A stretch of 61,233 nt of DNA from Gemmataceae bacterium (GCA_019636445.1 JAHBXO010000034.1:1-61233); one strand, 5' to 3'. Counted from the first letter of the stretch, positions 1-7,800 are shown. Numbers and translations: made by a program. Notes: generated by a model not told the origin, from the letters alone.

Positions 1-67
1 CCGACCCAAACTCGACGCGCTAGAGGGAAAGGCAAAGTGCTCTAGTGCCGACGGTATCAACATAGAA

Positions 68-102
68 GGCGGGCCCGATCCGAGGATCGAGCCCGCCTTT
101 TT
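68..102. terminator. Hairpin terminator beyond the alpha operon
   Basis: A GC-rich stem (68-80 pairing with 85-97, one offset in the C/G run) with a 4-nt loop is followed on the plus strand by five T (98-102). The plus-strand T-run suits a gene entering from the left of the window. The same hairpin also lies just past the rplQ stop on the minus strand, where the tail is only moderately T-rich, so two-way use is possible. Confidence 0.7.
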
Positions 103-119
103 CGGTTCAAAGGGTCGGC

Positions 120-638
120 TTACTCGGCGACAGGCACCGGGGCCGGGGCTTCCGGCGGGGCACTCGCGCGAACGCGGGTCTCGCCGTCCTTGAGTAGTTC
201 GATAATGGCTTGCTCGCCACCGTCACCCAGACGGCGCTTGTGTAGCTTCAAAATACGAGTGTAACCACCCGGGCGATCCTTGAATCGCGGACCGATGACC
301 GAAAACAGTTTCTTGAGAACCGTGTCGGCGGTCTTCTCGGTCGCGGCCTTGTCTTCCTTGTCATAGATGCCGGTGCCATGGGTCGGCCCGAGCGCCGCCA
401 TCGCCTGCCGGCGATAATGCAGCGACTTGATCTTGCCGGCCGGCGTGCCATCGTCGACCAGCGACGCCTTCTTGGCGAGCGTGATGAGCTTCTCGACGAA
501 CGGTCGGAGTTCCTTCGCCTTCGCGACGGTGGTCTTGATCGATTCGTGCGTGATGAGCGAGCGGCTCAGGTTGCGGAAGAGCGCCAGCCGGTGGCTGGCG
601 TTGCGGCCGAGAACTCGGCCGGCTTTACGGTGGCGCAT
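120..638 (-). CDS. rplQ: 50S ribosomal protein L17
   Basis: Large-subunit protein L17, which lies near the peptide exit tunnel. The 172-residue product begins with the highly conserved L17 N-terminus MRHRKAGRVLGRNASHR and keeps the LFRNLSRSLI helix, the RRQAMAAL stretch and the GGYTRILKL segment. It is longer than the roughly 120-130 residues common in bacteria, partly because of an Ala/Pro-rich tail after about residue 158. A GAGGG ribosome binding site lies a few bases before the ATG (plus positions 645-649). It is the last gene of the alpha operon, directly after rpoA, from which it is separated by a gap holding a 25-bp perfect inverted repeat. Confidence 0.97.
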   Translation of the reverse strand: MRHRKAGRVLGRNASHRLALFRNLSRSLITHESIKTTVAKAKELRPFVEKLITLAKKASLVDDGTPAGKIKSLHYRRQAMAALGPTHGTGIYDKEDKAATEKTADTVLKKLFSVIGPRFKDRPGGYTRILKLHKRRLGDGGEQAIIELLKDGETRVRASAPPEAPAPVPVAE

Positions 639-698
639 GACATCCCTCGATTAGGGTGGTGATCGCCGTCCCGTGCCAAGGTAGACGGCGTTGGAAGT

Positions 699-758
699 GC
701 GGAGTGCGGAGTGCGGAGTAAAACTATCTTGGTTTTTACTCCGCACTCCGCACTCCGC
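699..758. repeat. Tandem-unit inverted repeat, rpoA-rplQ gap
   Basis: Positions 699-723 pair perfectly with 734-758 over 25 bp around a 10-nt loop. Each arm is a run of a 7-base unit (GTGCGGA and its complement) ending in AAAA/TTTT. It lies between two genes of one operon, only a few bases past the rpoA stop, so it is unlikely to be a simple terminator. It belongs to the same structural class as the elements at 3123, 7311, 25243, 49936, 52107 and 55144. Confidence 0.9.
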
Positions 759-764
759 TCTCGA

Positions 765-1766
765 CTAGCGGCGCACCGGCATCTTCATGCCGAGGTGCAG
801 ACCACGTTCCTTCAGTTTGATCGTCACTTCCTTCAGCGTCGTTTCGCCGAAGTTGCGCACTTCGAGGAGTTCCTCCTCGGTACGGATCACCAGGTCGCGG
901 ACGCTGGCGATACCTTCCGATTCCAGGCAGTTCGTGGCCCGGACGGACAGTTCGAGTTCGGCGAGGCTCATGTTGAGCTTGCGCTCGAGTTCGTGGTCGA
1001 CGCCCGCGCCGGCGGCCGGCCCGATCTCGATGGGGCCATCGTCCAGCGAGACTTCCGGGCCAGGCTCGCTGTACTGGATGAACGGGTTCAGGTGCTTGCG
1101 AAGGATCTTGGCGGCTTCGACGAGCGCCATCTGCGGGCCGACGGTGCCGTTGGTCCAGATCTCCATCTGCAGGCGGTCGTAGTTCGTGCGTTGGCCGACG
1201 CGCGTTTCTTCGATGTCGTACTTCACGCGGACGACGGGCGAGAAGGAGCTGTCGACGGGAATGACGCCGATCTCGCGTTCGCGGCCGGCGTTTTCCTCGG
1301 CCGTGCGGTAGCCGCGGCCGTTCTCCACCGTCAGTTCCACCACGAACGGAACGTCGTCCGTCATCGTGCAGATGTGGTGTTCCGGGTTGAAGATCTGCAC
1401 GGTTTCGTCGTGCTGGAGGTCGGCGGCCCGCACGACGCCCTTCTGGTGACGGTCGATGCGGATGACCTTCGGCATGTCGCTCGTGTTCTTCACGACGAGC
1501 GACTTGATGTTGAGGATGATGTCCGTCACGTCTTCGACGATGCCGGGAATCGTGGAGACTTCGTGCTGCACGCCCTGGATCTTGACGCGCGTGACGGCGG
1601 AGCCTTCGAGGCTCGAGAGCAGGATGCGACGGAGGCTGTTGCCGACCGTCATGCCGAAGCCGCGTTCGAACGGCTCCGCGTGGAACTTGCCGTAGGTGTC
1701 GGTGAGCGAGGTCCGCTCGGAGGCGACCCGGTTCGGCAGTTCAAGACCGCGCCATCGAATGCGCAT
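765..1766 (-). CDS. rpoA: DNA-directed RNA polymerase alpha subunit
   Basis: Alpha subunit of RNA polymerase, which dimerises to start core assembly. The 333-residue product has the N-terminal dimerisation domain, with the family hallmark FGMTVGNSLRRILLSSLEG around residues 37-55 and a VEDVTDIILN segment. It ends in a helix-hairpin-helix C-terminal domain (about 262-326) containing ELELSVRATNCL and RNFGETTLKEV. The frame stays open upstream, but the ATG at 1766 is chosen because the protein then begins MRIRWRGLELP, as in homologues, and GAAAGG precedes it. It sits between rpsD and rplQ as expected. Confidence 0.97.
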   Translation of the reverse strand: MRIRWRGLELPNRVASERTSLTDTYGKFHAEPFERGFGMTVGNSLRRILLSSLEGSAVTRVKIQGVQHEVSTIPGIVEDVTDIILNIKSLVVKNTSDMPKVIRIDRHQKGVVRAADLQHDETVQIFNPEHHICTMTDDVPFVVELTVENGRGYRTAEENAGREREIGVIPVDSSFSPVVRVKYDIEETRVGQRTNYDRLQMEIWTNGTVGPQMALVEAAKILRKHLNPFIQYSEPGPEVSLDDGPIEIGPAAGAGVDHELERKLNMSLAELELSVRATNCLESEGIASVRDLVIRTEEELLEVRNFGETTLKEVTIKLKERGLHLGMKMPVRR

Positions 1767-1926
1767 GGGAAACCGACCTTTCAAATGCCGTCCGCGCCAG
1801 CTTTCCGCCGAAGGTCGGTCGTGCGATTCGACCGGGGGCCAACGGCACAGCAAGACGCGAAACCAGCAGGACCAGAACCAACGGGACACGCCGCCGGCCT
1901 TCGCGGGACCGGCGGCGACTTGAACG

Positions 1927-2562
1927 TTAGCGCGTCGCGATTTCGATGATGAGCTGCACGCGGATGTCCGCGATGCGCTGATCGACGTCGCCGCGCGTCG
2001 GCAGACGGGTCATCTTGCCTTCGGGGTCGTCGCGATTCACGACTTCCAGGAAGTCGGGCACCGGCTCGCCACCGGCAGTCTGGAGGCTGAGGCGGGCGAG
2101 CGAGAGGCTGCGGTTCGCCGGCTTCACCTTGATCACGTCGCCGGGCTTGACGAGCACGCTCGGCACGTCGCACTTGCGGCCGTTGATCATCACGTGCCCG
2201 TGAGCCACGAGTTGCCGGGCACCCTTGCGGCTCGGGGCGAACCCGAGGCGGTGAACGCAATTATCGAGGCGGCGCTCCATCAGGACCAACAACTCATCGC
2301 CGGTGTTGGCCGCCTTGCTCGCCAGCTCCAGATACCGGGAGAACTGCCGTTCGAGCAAGCCGTAAAACCACTTGAGCCGCTGCTTTTCGCGGAGGCGGAT
2401 GCCGTATTCAGTCTGCTTCGTGCGGGTCGCCCCGTGCATGCCCGGCGGACGGGCCTCACGGTCGATCGGGCACTTCGGGCTGAAACAACGGCTGCCCTTG
2501 AGGAACAGCTTCATCTGCTCCCGCCGGCAGCGCTTGCAGGCGGGGTCGGTGTAACGGGCCAT
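1927..2562 (-). CDS. rpsD: 30S ribosomal protein S4
   Basis: Primary 16S rRNA-binding protein of the small subunit. The 211-residue product starts MARYTDPACKRCRRE and has four cysteines in its first 35 residues (CKRC, then RCFSPKC), the zinc-binding form of S4. An S4 RNA-binding domain follows (RRLDNCVHRLGFAPSRKGARQLV and the HGHVMINGRK loop). The frame continues upstream for 54 codons through a repeat-containing intergenic stretch, but that extension has no S4 similarity, so the start at 2562 is preferred. No strong ribosome binding site is visible. It is the fourth gene of the alpha operon. Confidence 0.96.
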   Translation of the reverse strand: MARYTDPACKRCRREQMKLFLKGSRCFSPKCPIDREARPPGMHGATRTKQTEYGIRLREKQRLKWFYGLLERQFSRYLELASKAANTGDELLVLMERRLDNCVHRLGFAPSRKGARQLVAHGHVMINGRKCDVPSVLVKPGDVIKVKPANRSLSLARLSLQTAGGEPVPDFLEVVNRDDPEGKMTRLPTRGDVDQRIADIRVQLIIEIATR

Positions 2563-2697
2563 GGATTTTGGAGCCGGTCGAAGACGCCAGTGAGGAGTAA
2601 TGGGGTCGGGAACCGCAGAGCGGTTCGCAAACCAATCGGGGAACCCCAGCGTCGACCCGAGTGGCGAGACAAGGAAAGCGGCAAGGCCGATGGTCAC

Positions 2698-2727
2698 ACT
2701 GGCACTGACACCGCCAACTGACACTTC
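2698..2727. repeat. Degenerate half of a tandem-unit repeat, rpsK-rpsD gap
   Basis: Read on the minus strand, this stretch just past the rpsK stop begins AGTGTCAGTT and repeats GTGTCAG and TGCCAGTG. It matches one arm of the element at 3123-3216. A faint counterpart (GCCAGTG) lies near 2585, and a small perfect hairpin (AACCGC/GCGGTT) near 2610-2625, but no clean second arm remains. It reads as a decayed copy of the neighbouring element. Confidence 0.5.
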
Positions 2728-2736
2728 CCTTGGCGA

Positions 2737-3117
2737 TTACACGCGCCGCTTCTTCGGCGGGCGGCAACCGTTGTGCGGCAGCGGCGTCACGTCTTCGATC
2801 GCCTTGACGTTCAGCCCCGACGCCTGGAGAGCGGTCACGGCCGACTCGCGGCCCGCGCCCGGCCCCTTGATGAACACTTCCACTTCCTTCATGCCGAACT
2901 TGGAGGCCTTGTTCGCGCACTCTTCCGCGGCCCGTTGGGCGGCGAACGGCGTGGACTTCCGGCTTCCCTTGAAGCCGACCATCCCGCCGGACACCGAACA
3001 CAGCGTGTCGCCGTTCGTGTCCGAGATCGTCACGATCGTGTTGTTGAAGGTCGACTGAATGTGCGCGTGCCCGCGGCTCACATTGCGACGCTGCTTCTTC
3101 TTCTTGCTCTTTGCCAT
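2737..3117 (-). CDS. rpsK: 30S ribosomal protein S11
   Basis: Platform protein of the small subunit. The 126-residue product opens with a Lys-rich stretch and then shows S11 landmarks: NVSRGHAHIQSTFNNTIVT, GFKGSRKSTPFAAQ, IKGPGAGRESA, and the C-terminal DVTPLPHNGCRPPKKRRV. Length is normal for the family. No ribosome binding site is evident. Instead, the arm of an inverted repeat (3123-3216) ends six bases before the ATG at 3117, so the leader may be structured. Third gene of the alpha operon. Confidence 0.97.
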   Translation of the reverse strand: MAKSKKKKQRRNVSRGHAHIQSTFNNTIVTISDTNGDTLCSVSGGMVGFKGSRKSTPFAAQRAAEECANKASKFGMKEVEVFIKGPGAGRESAVTALQASGLNVKAIEDVTPLPHNGCRPPKKRRV

Positions 3118-3122
3118 GAGAT

Positions 3123-3216
3123 AGTGTCAGTTGTTGGTGCCAGTGGTCAGTGGAAATCCGGTCAGCCGTGCGAGTAGTCCAGGTTTCCCCGACACTAACC
3201 ACTGACACTGACACTT
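3123..3216. repeat. Tandem-unit inverted repeat, rpsM-rpsK gap
   Basis: The arms at 3123-3153 and 3191-3216 are complementary, with most differences as G-U compatible changes on the minus-strand RNA. One arm carries an extra 7 nt (about 3130-3136) missing from the other. The unit is a variant of GTGTCAG. The element fills almost the whole gap between rpsM and rpsK and abuts the rpsK start codon. Confidence 0.75.
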
Positions 3217-3225
3217 CACTCCCGC

Positions 3226-3606
3226 TTACTTGTCCTTCACGCCCTTCTTGCCGGCGACGGTGCGGCGGACGCCCTTGCGGGTACGGGCGTTGGTCTTGCT
3301 GCGCTGGCCGCGGACCGGCAGGTTCTTCCGGTGCCGTTCGCCGCGGTAGCTCTTGATTTCCTTGAGCCGCTGAATGTTCCCGCCGTCGAAGCGGCGCAGG
3401 GCACCTTCGACGAGGTAGTCGCGGTCGATGATGGTCGCGAGCTTCGCGACTTCGTCGTCCGTGAGGGACTTCGCGCGGCGCATCGGATCGAGGCCGGTCT
3501 TCTCGCAGAGTTCGAGCGCCGTGGTCGGGCCGATGCCGCGAAGGTAGCGCAGGCTGATGTGCAGGAGTTTTTCCGGCGGAATGTCGACGCCTTGAATACG
3601 GGGCAT
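3226..3606 (-). CDS. rpsM: 30S ribosomal protein S13
   Basis: Head protein of the small subunit that contacts the tRNAs and the 50S bridge. The 126-residue product begins MPRIQGVDIPPEK and contains the helix-two-turn-helix landmarks YLRGIGPTTALELCEK, the IKSYRGERHRKNLPVRGQRSKTNARTRKG region cut by short variable residues, and a basic tail. The start at 3606 is chosen because MPRI is the family N-terminus; AAGGA precedes it. The frame remains open upstream through rpmJ, but that reading is not related to S13. Second gene of the operon, 11 bases after rpmJ. Confidence 0.97.
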   Translation of the reverse strand: MPRIQGVDIPPEKLLHISLRYLRGIGPTTALELCEKTGLDPMRRAKSLTDDEVAKLATIIDRDYLVEGALRRFDGGNIQRLKEIKSYRGERHRKNLPVRGQRSKTNARTRKGVRRTVAGKKGVKDK

Positions 3607-3617
3607 GTCGCGGGTCC

Positions 3618-3731
3618 TTAGCCTTGGCGTTGCTTGTGGCGCGGGTCTTCGCAGATCACGCGGACGACGCCCTTCCGCTTGATCAGTTTGCACTTCTCGC
3701 AAATGCGTTTGACGCTGGATCGAACTTTCAC
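3618..3731 (-). CDS. rpmJ: 50S ribosomal protein L36, GTG start
   Basis: A 37-residue protein reading (M)KVRSSVKRICEKC and continuing with basic residues, then CEDPRHKQRQG. The C-x2-C ... C-x4-H pattern is the zinc-binding form of L36. The start is GTG at 3731: KVRSSVK follows it at once, as in L36 proteins, and a perfect GAGGAGG ribosome binding site sits about five bases upstream (plus positions 3737-3743). It is easily missed because a much longer open frame surrounds it. First gene of the alpha operon. Confidence 0.95.
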   Translation of the reverse strand: MKVRSSVKRICEKCKLIKRKGVVRVICEDPRHKQRQG

Positions 3732-3781
3732 GGCGGCCTCCTCGGCCGTCAGAGCCACGAAATAAAGGAAGGCAGAATATA

Positions 3782-4480
3782 TTACGGCACCGACTCCGCG
3801 CGGCAAGCCGAACCCGACGGAATTTCGCGCCGCGCCGGGGGTTGGGTGCGCTCGCCACGTTCCGCCCGACGGCGCCGGCGCTCCTTCAACTCCTCGCCCA
3901 CCATCTGCCGGAACGCCTCCGTCGCCAGCCGCCGCGCCTCGTTCGATTCGACGCCCCGGGATGCCAGCTTCGCCCGCAGCTCCTCGATCACCGGCACATA
4001 CCGCTCGTGGCGGACCATCGCCTCGATCGCCGCCCGCTCCCGTTCGTCGAACTCCGCCGGCTCGTCGTCGACCTCGGCATCCTCGCAATCCCTTCCCGGC
4101 TCCTCGATCGGCGTCAGGTCCGGAAGCGGTTCCATGCTCCCGTATTTGTCCAGCGTCGGCATCTCGCCAATCGTTCTACGACTCGTTCCGCGAGCGTCGC
4201 GGCGTGAGCGCGACGTGTCTTCCGTCTTCGTGGCCGGCGGACCGGCCACCTCCCGTCCGTGCCGTAGCCGCGTCTTCTCCAGATCGAAGATCGCCCGCGC
4301 CGCCCGCTCGGCCGCGTCGGCGTCGGGATGCGCAAGGCGTGCCTGGTAGAACATCGCCGCCGCAAGGACGGCATCGCCCCAGGCGGCTTGTTTGTCTTTG
4401 GGTGCTTCGGGCACCGGCTCTGGCGCGGGAGTGAAATGATTGGCGATGCGGTTGAGGAGGGGCAGTGCGAAAGCGAGCAT
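3782..4480 (-). CDS. Hypothetical charged protein
   Basis: I do not recognise a family. The 232-residue product from the ATG at 4480 (GGAG about ten bases upstream) begins MLAFALPLLNRIANHF, a short hydrophobic stretch that may be a weak signal or anchor. It continues with a Pro-rich segment, an Ala-rich helix (AAWGDAVLAAAMFYQARLAHPDADA in part), an acidic stretch around 130-160, and a basic C-terminal helix rich in Arg and Glu. It lies 50 bases upstream of rpmJ on the same strand, so it could be co-transcribed with the ribosomal operon. An upstream in-frame start at 4531 is also possible but less well placed. Confidence 0.6.
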   Translation of the reverse strand: MLAFALPLLNRIANHFTPAPEPVPEAPKDKQAAWGDAVLAAAMFYQARLAHPDADAAERAARAIFDLEKTRLRHGREVAGPPATKTEDTSRSRRDARGTSRRTIGEMPTLDKYGSMEPLPDLTPIEEPGRDCEDAEVDDEPAEFDERERAAIEAMVRHERYVPVIEELRAKLASRGVESNEARRLATEAFRQMVGEELKERRRRRAERGERTQPPARREIPSGSACRAESVP

Positions 4481-4632
4481 GGGAATTCTCCGGAAGACAA
4501 TTCTGCGGGAGACTTCGATACGAGTGGACAAAAGTCAAGTAACAAGGAGAACGCTCACATTCGCGGATGCCGCCGGCCGGCGCCCGTGTTCAGTCGGACG
4601 AAATGTGCGGAAGAGAAACAGGCTGAAAATCC

Positions 4633-4660
4633 TTGTGAAACGGAACGCTGTGGTTATGAT
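4633..4660 (+). promoter_or_regulatory. Candidate sigma-70 promoter
   Basis: TTGTGA (4633-4638) and TATGAT (4655-4660) are separated by 16 bases, in an unusually AT-rich gap between two divergent genes. Transcription would begin near 4667, about 70 bases before the start of the next plus-strand gene at 4737. Judged by eye only. Confidence 0.4.
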
Positions 4661-4736
4661 CGAACCGGGATACGTCGCGTGTATGCGACTAAATGACTTG
4701 TTTGGCTGCGAAGGACTAATCGGAGGGGCAGCGCAA

Positions 4737-5258
4737 ATGCACATCGACGACGACCACCAGCACTACGGCTCGGCCCTGATCCAGATTGCGGAAGACCCGC
4801 ACTTCACGGCGATCAATGCCTTCAAGATCAACGGCCGGGCGTCGCGGTGCGGGTTCCGGGTCAACAAGGACATCGGCGTCTATGTCCGCTACCGTACCGA
4901 AACGCAGGGGCAGCGGTGTCCGGTGTACACCTTCTCGTTCAGCCAGGACAATCTCGCAGAGTTGCGGCGGATGAGCAAGCGGCTGTCGCAGGTGTTCCTG
5001 GCGCTCGTATGCGTCGGGGACCGCGAGATATGCTGCCTTCCCTACACCACGTTCCTGGAGTTCGTCGAGGCCCGTCGTGCGGAAAAGGGGGCTGCAGAGG
5101 ACGAGTACTTGATCGAGGTGAACGTCCCCCGGGGCAAGCGGATGCGGGTATGGATCAGTCCGCCGGGGACCAAGGGGCGCTACCTGTGCGAGCGGCTGAT
5201 CCCGCGCAGCGACTTCCCGAGTGCCATTTTCTCCCCCGCTCGGGCGGGTGTCGTCTAG
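4737..5258 (+). CDS. Hypothetical protein
   Basis: No family recognised. The 173-residue product starts at 4737, behind a strong GGAGGGG ribosome binding site; the longer upstream reading covers AT-rich non-coding sequence and looks artificial. It begins MHIDDDHQHYGSALIQIAE and has alternating strand-like segments (SRCGFRVNKDIGVYVRYR, CPVYTFSFSQDN), a helix (LAELRRMSKRLSQVFLALVCV), and a Pro-rich end. There is no signal peptide and no membrane segment, so a cytoplasmic protein is likely. It is preceded by a plausible promoter and has no same-strand partner nearby. Confidence 0.7.
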   Translation: MHIDDDHQHYGSALIQIAEDPHFTAINAFKINGRASRCGFRVNKDIGVYVRYRTETQGQRCPVYTFSFSQDNLAELRRMSKRLSQVFLALVCVGDREICCLPYTTFLEFVEARRAEKGAAEDEYLIEVNVPRGKRMRVWISPPGTKGRYLCERLIPRSDFPSAIFSPARAGVV

Positions 5259-5651
5259 CAGTTGCAGCGCCCCCAGACACCGATCCCCAATTCCGTTCAA
5301 TTCAGCACAACGACTGACTCGAGAAAGACACTCCGCATCAACGGCGGGTGCCGGTAGTGAGGATGTTTTTTCGCGGAGTTCGAGGCAAGGTGTTTCACGA
5401 TGCGGGGGCGAGGGGTTCACGGCGAACGGCGCGGTGTCAGCCCGCCGGTACTCCACCAACCCCACGACCGGCGGACTCACGTCGCACCGTTCGCACGGCA
5501 TTTCCTCCTTGCATTGGCCGAACTCGACGGCGAGTATGGAGACGCGCCGAATGGATCGTGGATTGACCATGCGCGATTGAGCGACCTCAGCGAATGTCGC
5601 CGGCGCGCACGGCGGGATTGGTTTCTATCGTTCGGTGGCAGAGGGACAGTC
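5259..5651. other. Gap with no gene recognised
   Basis: About 390 bases. Several frames are open here, including a plus frame from about 5400 that runs into the ATG at 5652, but the translation is Arg-rich and resembles nothing I know. It may hold decayed coding sequence or the promoter of the following gene. No RNA gene or repeat was seen. Confidence 0.5.
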
Positions 5652-6235
5652 ATGGACGGTCCAGAGTTCTCCCGACAGAAAACCGTCTTGCTTTGGGGCG
5701 TGGCAATTTTGATCGGCTGGGGAGTCGCCGCTGCGGCGGTTCGTCCCAATCAATCCCGCCGACAAAGGACAACCCCACCTATCCTACCGGATGGAATCGA
5801 TCGCTTTACTCGGATGCCTTTTGGGCGGTGTCCGGCCCGATGACGGGCGATCGCGACCTCATGGAATGGTTTCAAAAGGGACTGAAGCGCTCCTGCGAAG
5901 CCTGGTCTCGATCCGAAAATGGGATGAAGTTCTCCGTCGTTTGGGCACGCGCCCCCGGCGGGACCGCGATCAGCACTCCACCGACGGTTGAGGAGATGTT
6001 TTCGCTTATCGAACGACGGTCGGCCGATATGAAGGAAGTCGAAACCGCCGGGGCGGCCGGGAACGGGTACGGGACAGGCAAGCTGTATGAAGGCGAGAAC
6101 TCGCGGCTCTTCGTCAGGGTCGGGATGTTGGGATCCACGGTGTACATCTTGCTGGTTCGTGGCGATGCCAAGCTCGAGAATCGCAATCCGCACCTGCGGG
6201 CCTTCTTCGACGGTTTCGAGCCTGTCGCACGGTAG
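5652..6235 (+). pseudogene. Secreted hypothetical protein, apparent frameshift
   Basis: The ATG at 5652, behind GAGGG, starts a protein with a clear hydrophobic anchor (VLLWGVAILIGWGVAAAAV, residues 12-30). That frame meets a stop near 5840. The sequence that looks like its mature domain (DAFWAVSGPMTGDRDLMEWF ... HLRAFFDGFEPVAR) lies in another plus frame, ending at 6235. The frame change must fall between about 5750 and 5830. The second frame extended upstream loses the signal sequence and becomes Arg-rich. So this is either a one-event frameshift pseudogene or a base error in the assembly. Family unknown. Confidence 0.55.
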
Positions 6236-6342
6236 AGCTTGGCGGTTCGATCGTTCGGGTTCCCGTCGCCGAATCGATGACGGATTCTCCGTCTCCCACG
6301 ATCGACAAATGTTCCGGTCGGAGACGGTGTCACGCCGGCTCC

Positions 6343-7011
6343 TCACGCCTCCTGCCGGCGCACCATCTCCGCGATCCAGATCGGGGCGAACGGCGACGTG
6401 CAGCCCTTCGAGCACGGATAGTCCCGATAGACGCCCAGCTTCTCGCCGATGGCGAGCGCCCGCTTGCGCAACTTCGGGTGATGGATGCCGATGTTCGCCA
6501 GCACCGCGTTCATCGTCCATTGCGTCGGCTCGGGAGCCGTGCCCATCTCGGCTTCGATCCGGTCGAGCAGGGCTTTCAGATCCAGCCCTTTCGGGTCCTT
6601 CGCCACGCGCGTGGACGTGAGGCCCCAGCCGGCGCGCGCCGCCCACGGGTCGTCGCTCGCCATCCATCGCACGCGCAGTTCCTCCCGCTCCGGGTGCTCC
6701 TTCAGCACGTACGAACTGAACCAGTCGGCCACGTGCGCGAAGCTCGTGGTCCGCACCAGCGCGTCCAGTTCTTCGGCCGAGAGGTTCTTCGGGACCATCA
6801 CGAGCACCGCCAGGAACTGCGCATCGACGTTGCCGGTCTTCCAGAGCGCCAGCGCCAGGGCGTGGTCGGTCTTGATGGTCTTCGCGAGCGCGCGAATGTC
6901 GCCCATTTTCACGCCGAACTGTTCGCCGGTGGCGCCGAACTTGGTGTTGTGGGCGCGGACGCTCGCGTGGCCGAGGGACTTGAGCTTCTTCAACGCGTCG
7001 GCGAGCTTCAT
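6343..7011 (-). CDS. DNA alkylation repair protein, AlkD-like
   Basis: The 222-residue product matches the HEAT-like-repeat DNA glycosylase family (DNA_alkylation, AlkD relatives), which removes alkylated bases. Visible family features are the N-terminal KFGATGEQFGVKMGDIRALAK segment, LALALWKTGNVDAQFLAVLV, WFSSYVLKEHP and WAARAGWGLTS, then a C-terminal segment TMNAVLANIGIHHPKLRKRA. Length is normal for the family. A CGGAG site precedes the ATG. It ends in a Cys-containing tail (YPCSKGCTSPFAPIWI), typical of one bacterial subgroup. It stands alone, divergent from RNase P RNA. Substrate preference cannot be read from sequence. Confidence 0.85.
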   Translation of the reverse strand: MKLADALKKLKSLGHASVRAHNTKFGATGEQFGVKMGDIRALAKTIKTDHALALALWKTGNVDAQFLAVLVMVPKNLSAEELDALVRTTSFAHVADWFSSYVLKEHPEREELRVRWMASDDPWAARAGWGLTSTRVAKDPKGLDLKALLDRIEAEMGTAPEPTQWTMNAVLANIGIHHPKLRKRALAIGEKLGVYRDYPCSKGCTSPFAPIWIAEMVRRQEA

Positions 7012-7152
7012 GGCGATCGCTCCGAAGACCAGATATCGTCGTCGTTCGCCCCATTCTGCCGATCGCGCGGCAAGGGAGCAACGGCGACTGGCCGATTCGT
7101 TCCGCGCCGATCGAACCTTCTCCCCGCCGGCGGCGTCGGGTAGAGTAGGAGT

Positions 7153-7647
7153 TCGATGGATCGGTCGGCCGGACGATCGCCGCCGGAAACGGGGGAGGAA
7201 AGTCCGGGCTTCGCAGGGCGCGGTGGTGGGTAACGCCCACCCCCGGCAACGGTTCGCATCCCGGTGCGGGCCGCCAACGGGCGGGACAGTGCAACAGAAA
7301 GTAAACCGCCGAGCAGTTGGCAGTTGGCAGTTGGCAGTTTGTAGAAATGATACCGGACAGCCGGGTACACTCTACCAACTGCCAACTGCCAACTGCCAAC
7401 TGCTCCGGTAAGGGTGAAACGGTGCGGGGCGAAAGCCCTTAATGTAAGAGCGCACCAGCGGCGGAGCGATCCGTCGGCTCGGCAAACCCCACCGGAAGCA
7501 AGGCCAAGCAGAGGGCAGGACCGGCCCGGTCCGTTATGACCCTCGGGTAGGCCGCTCGATCCCGCGAGCAATCGCGGGGCTAGATAAATGATCGTCGCCA
7601 CGGCAACGTGGAACAGGACCCGGCTTACAGGCCGATCGATCCATCGA
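7153..7647 (+). ncRNA. rnpB: RNase P RNA, bacterial type A
   Basis: Catalytic RNA that matures tRNA 5' ends. Helix P1 is formed by 7153-7170 with 7630-7647, 18 pairs including one G-U. Conserved cores are present: GAGGAAAGTCCGGGC (7195-7209, P4 5' side), CAGTGCAACAGAAAGTAAAC (about 7288-7307), GGTAAGGGTGAAACGGTGC after P12, AGATAAATGATCGTC near 7582, and ACAGGACCCGGCTTACAG (7613-7630). The layout follows the E. coli type A plan. Helix P12 is replaced by a hairpin of about 94 nt made of 7-base units (7311-7404). TAGAGT at 7141-7146 could be the -10 box. A T-run follows P1 at 7654-7658. Confidence 0.96.
7311..7404 (+). repeat. Tandem-unit hairpin inserted in RNase P helix P12
   Basis: Positions 7311-7345 pair with 7371-7404 almost perfectly (one mismatch in the AGTTTG stretch). 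Each arm is tandem copies of the heptamer GCAGTTG or its complement. The apex closes as TACCGG/CCGGGTA with an ACAG loop and one bulge. It replaces the short P12 stem seen in E. coli, between the conserved AAACCGCC and GGTAAGGG cores, so the RNA core is kept. Confidence 0.92.
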
Positions 7648-7712
7648 ATCCGGGTTTTTGCAAATCGTGGAAACGCGGTGGCGCGTAAGAATTGCCGTTC
7701 GGATGTGTTCAG

Positions 7713-7785
7713 TGGAGCCGAGGGGAGTCGAACCCCTGACCTCGTCGTTGCGAACGACGCGCTCTACCAACTGAGCTACGACCCC
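7713..7785 (-). tRNA. tRNA-Ala (anticodon CGC)
   Basis: Read on the minus strand, a 73-nt cloverleaf: acceptor GGGGTCG with CGGCTCC plus discriminator A, D-arm GCTCAGTTGGTAGAGC, anticodon stem CGTCG/CGACG around TTCGCAA, and T-arm AGGGG-TTCGACT-CCCCT. The anticodon is CGC (Ala). CCA is not encoded. A perfect TATAAT lies about nine bases before the 5' end. Confidence 0.96.
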
Positions 7786-7794
7786 AATACCGCA

Positions 7795-7800
7795 ATTATA
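7795..7800 (-). promoter_or_regulatory. -10 box for tRNA-Ala
   Basis: On the minus strand this is TATAAT, nine bases before the mature tRNA 5' end, the spacing expected for a promoter with a very short leader. A -35 match 17 bases further up is weak (CTGTCC). Confidence 0.55.

Noticed and set aside
5400..5651. Upstream open extension before the gene at 5652
   Set aside because: Open but Arg-rich with no domain; the signal anchor and ribosome binding site place the start at 5652.
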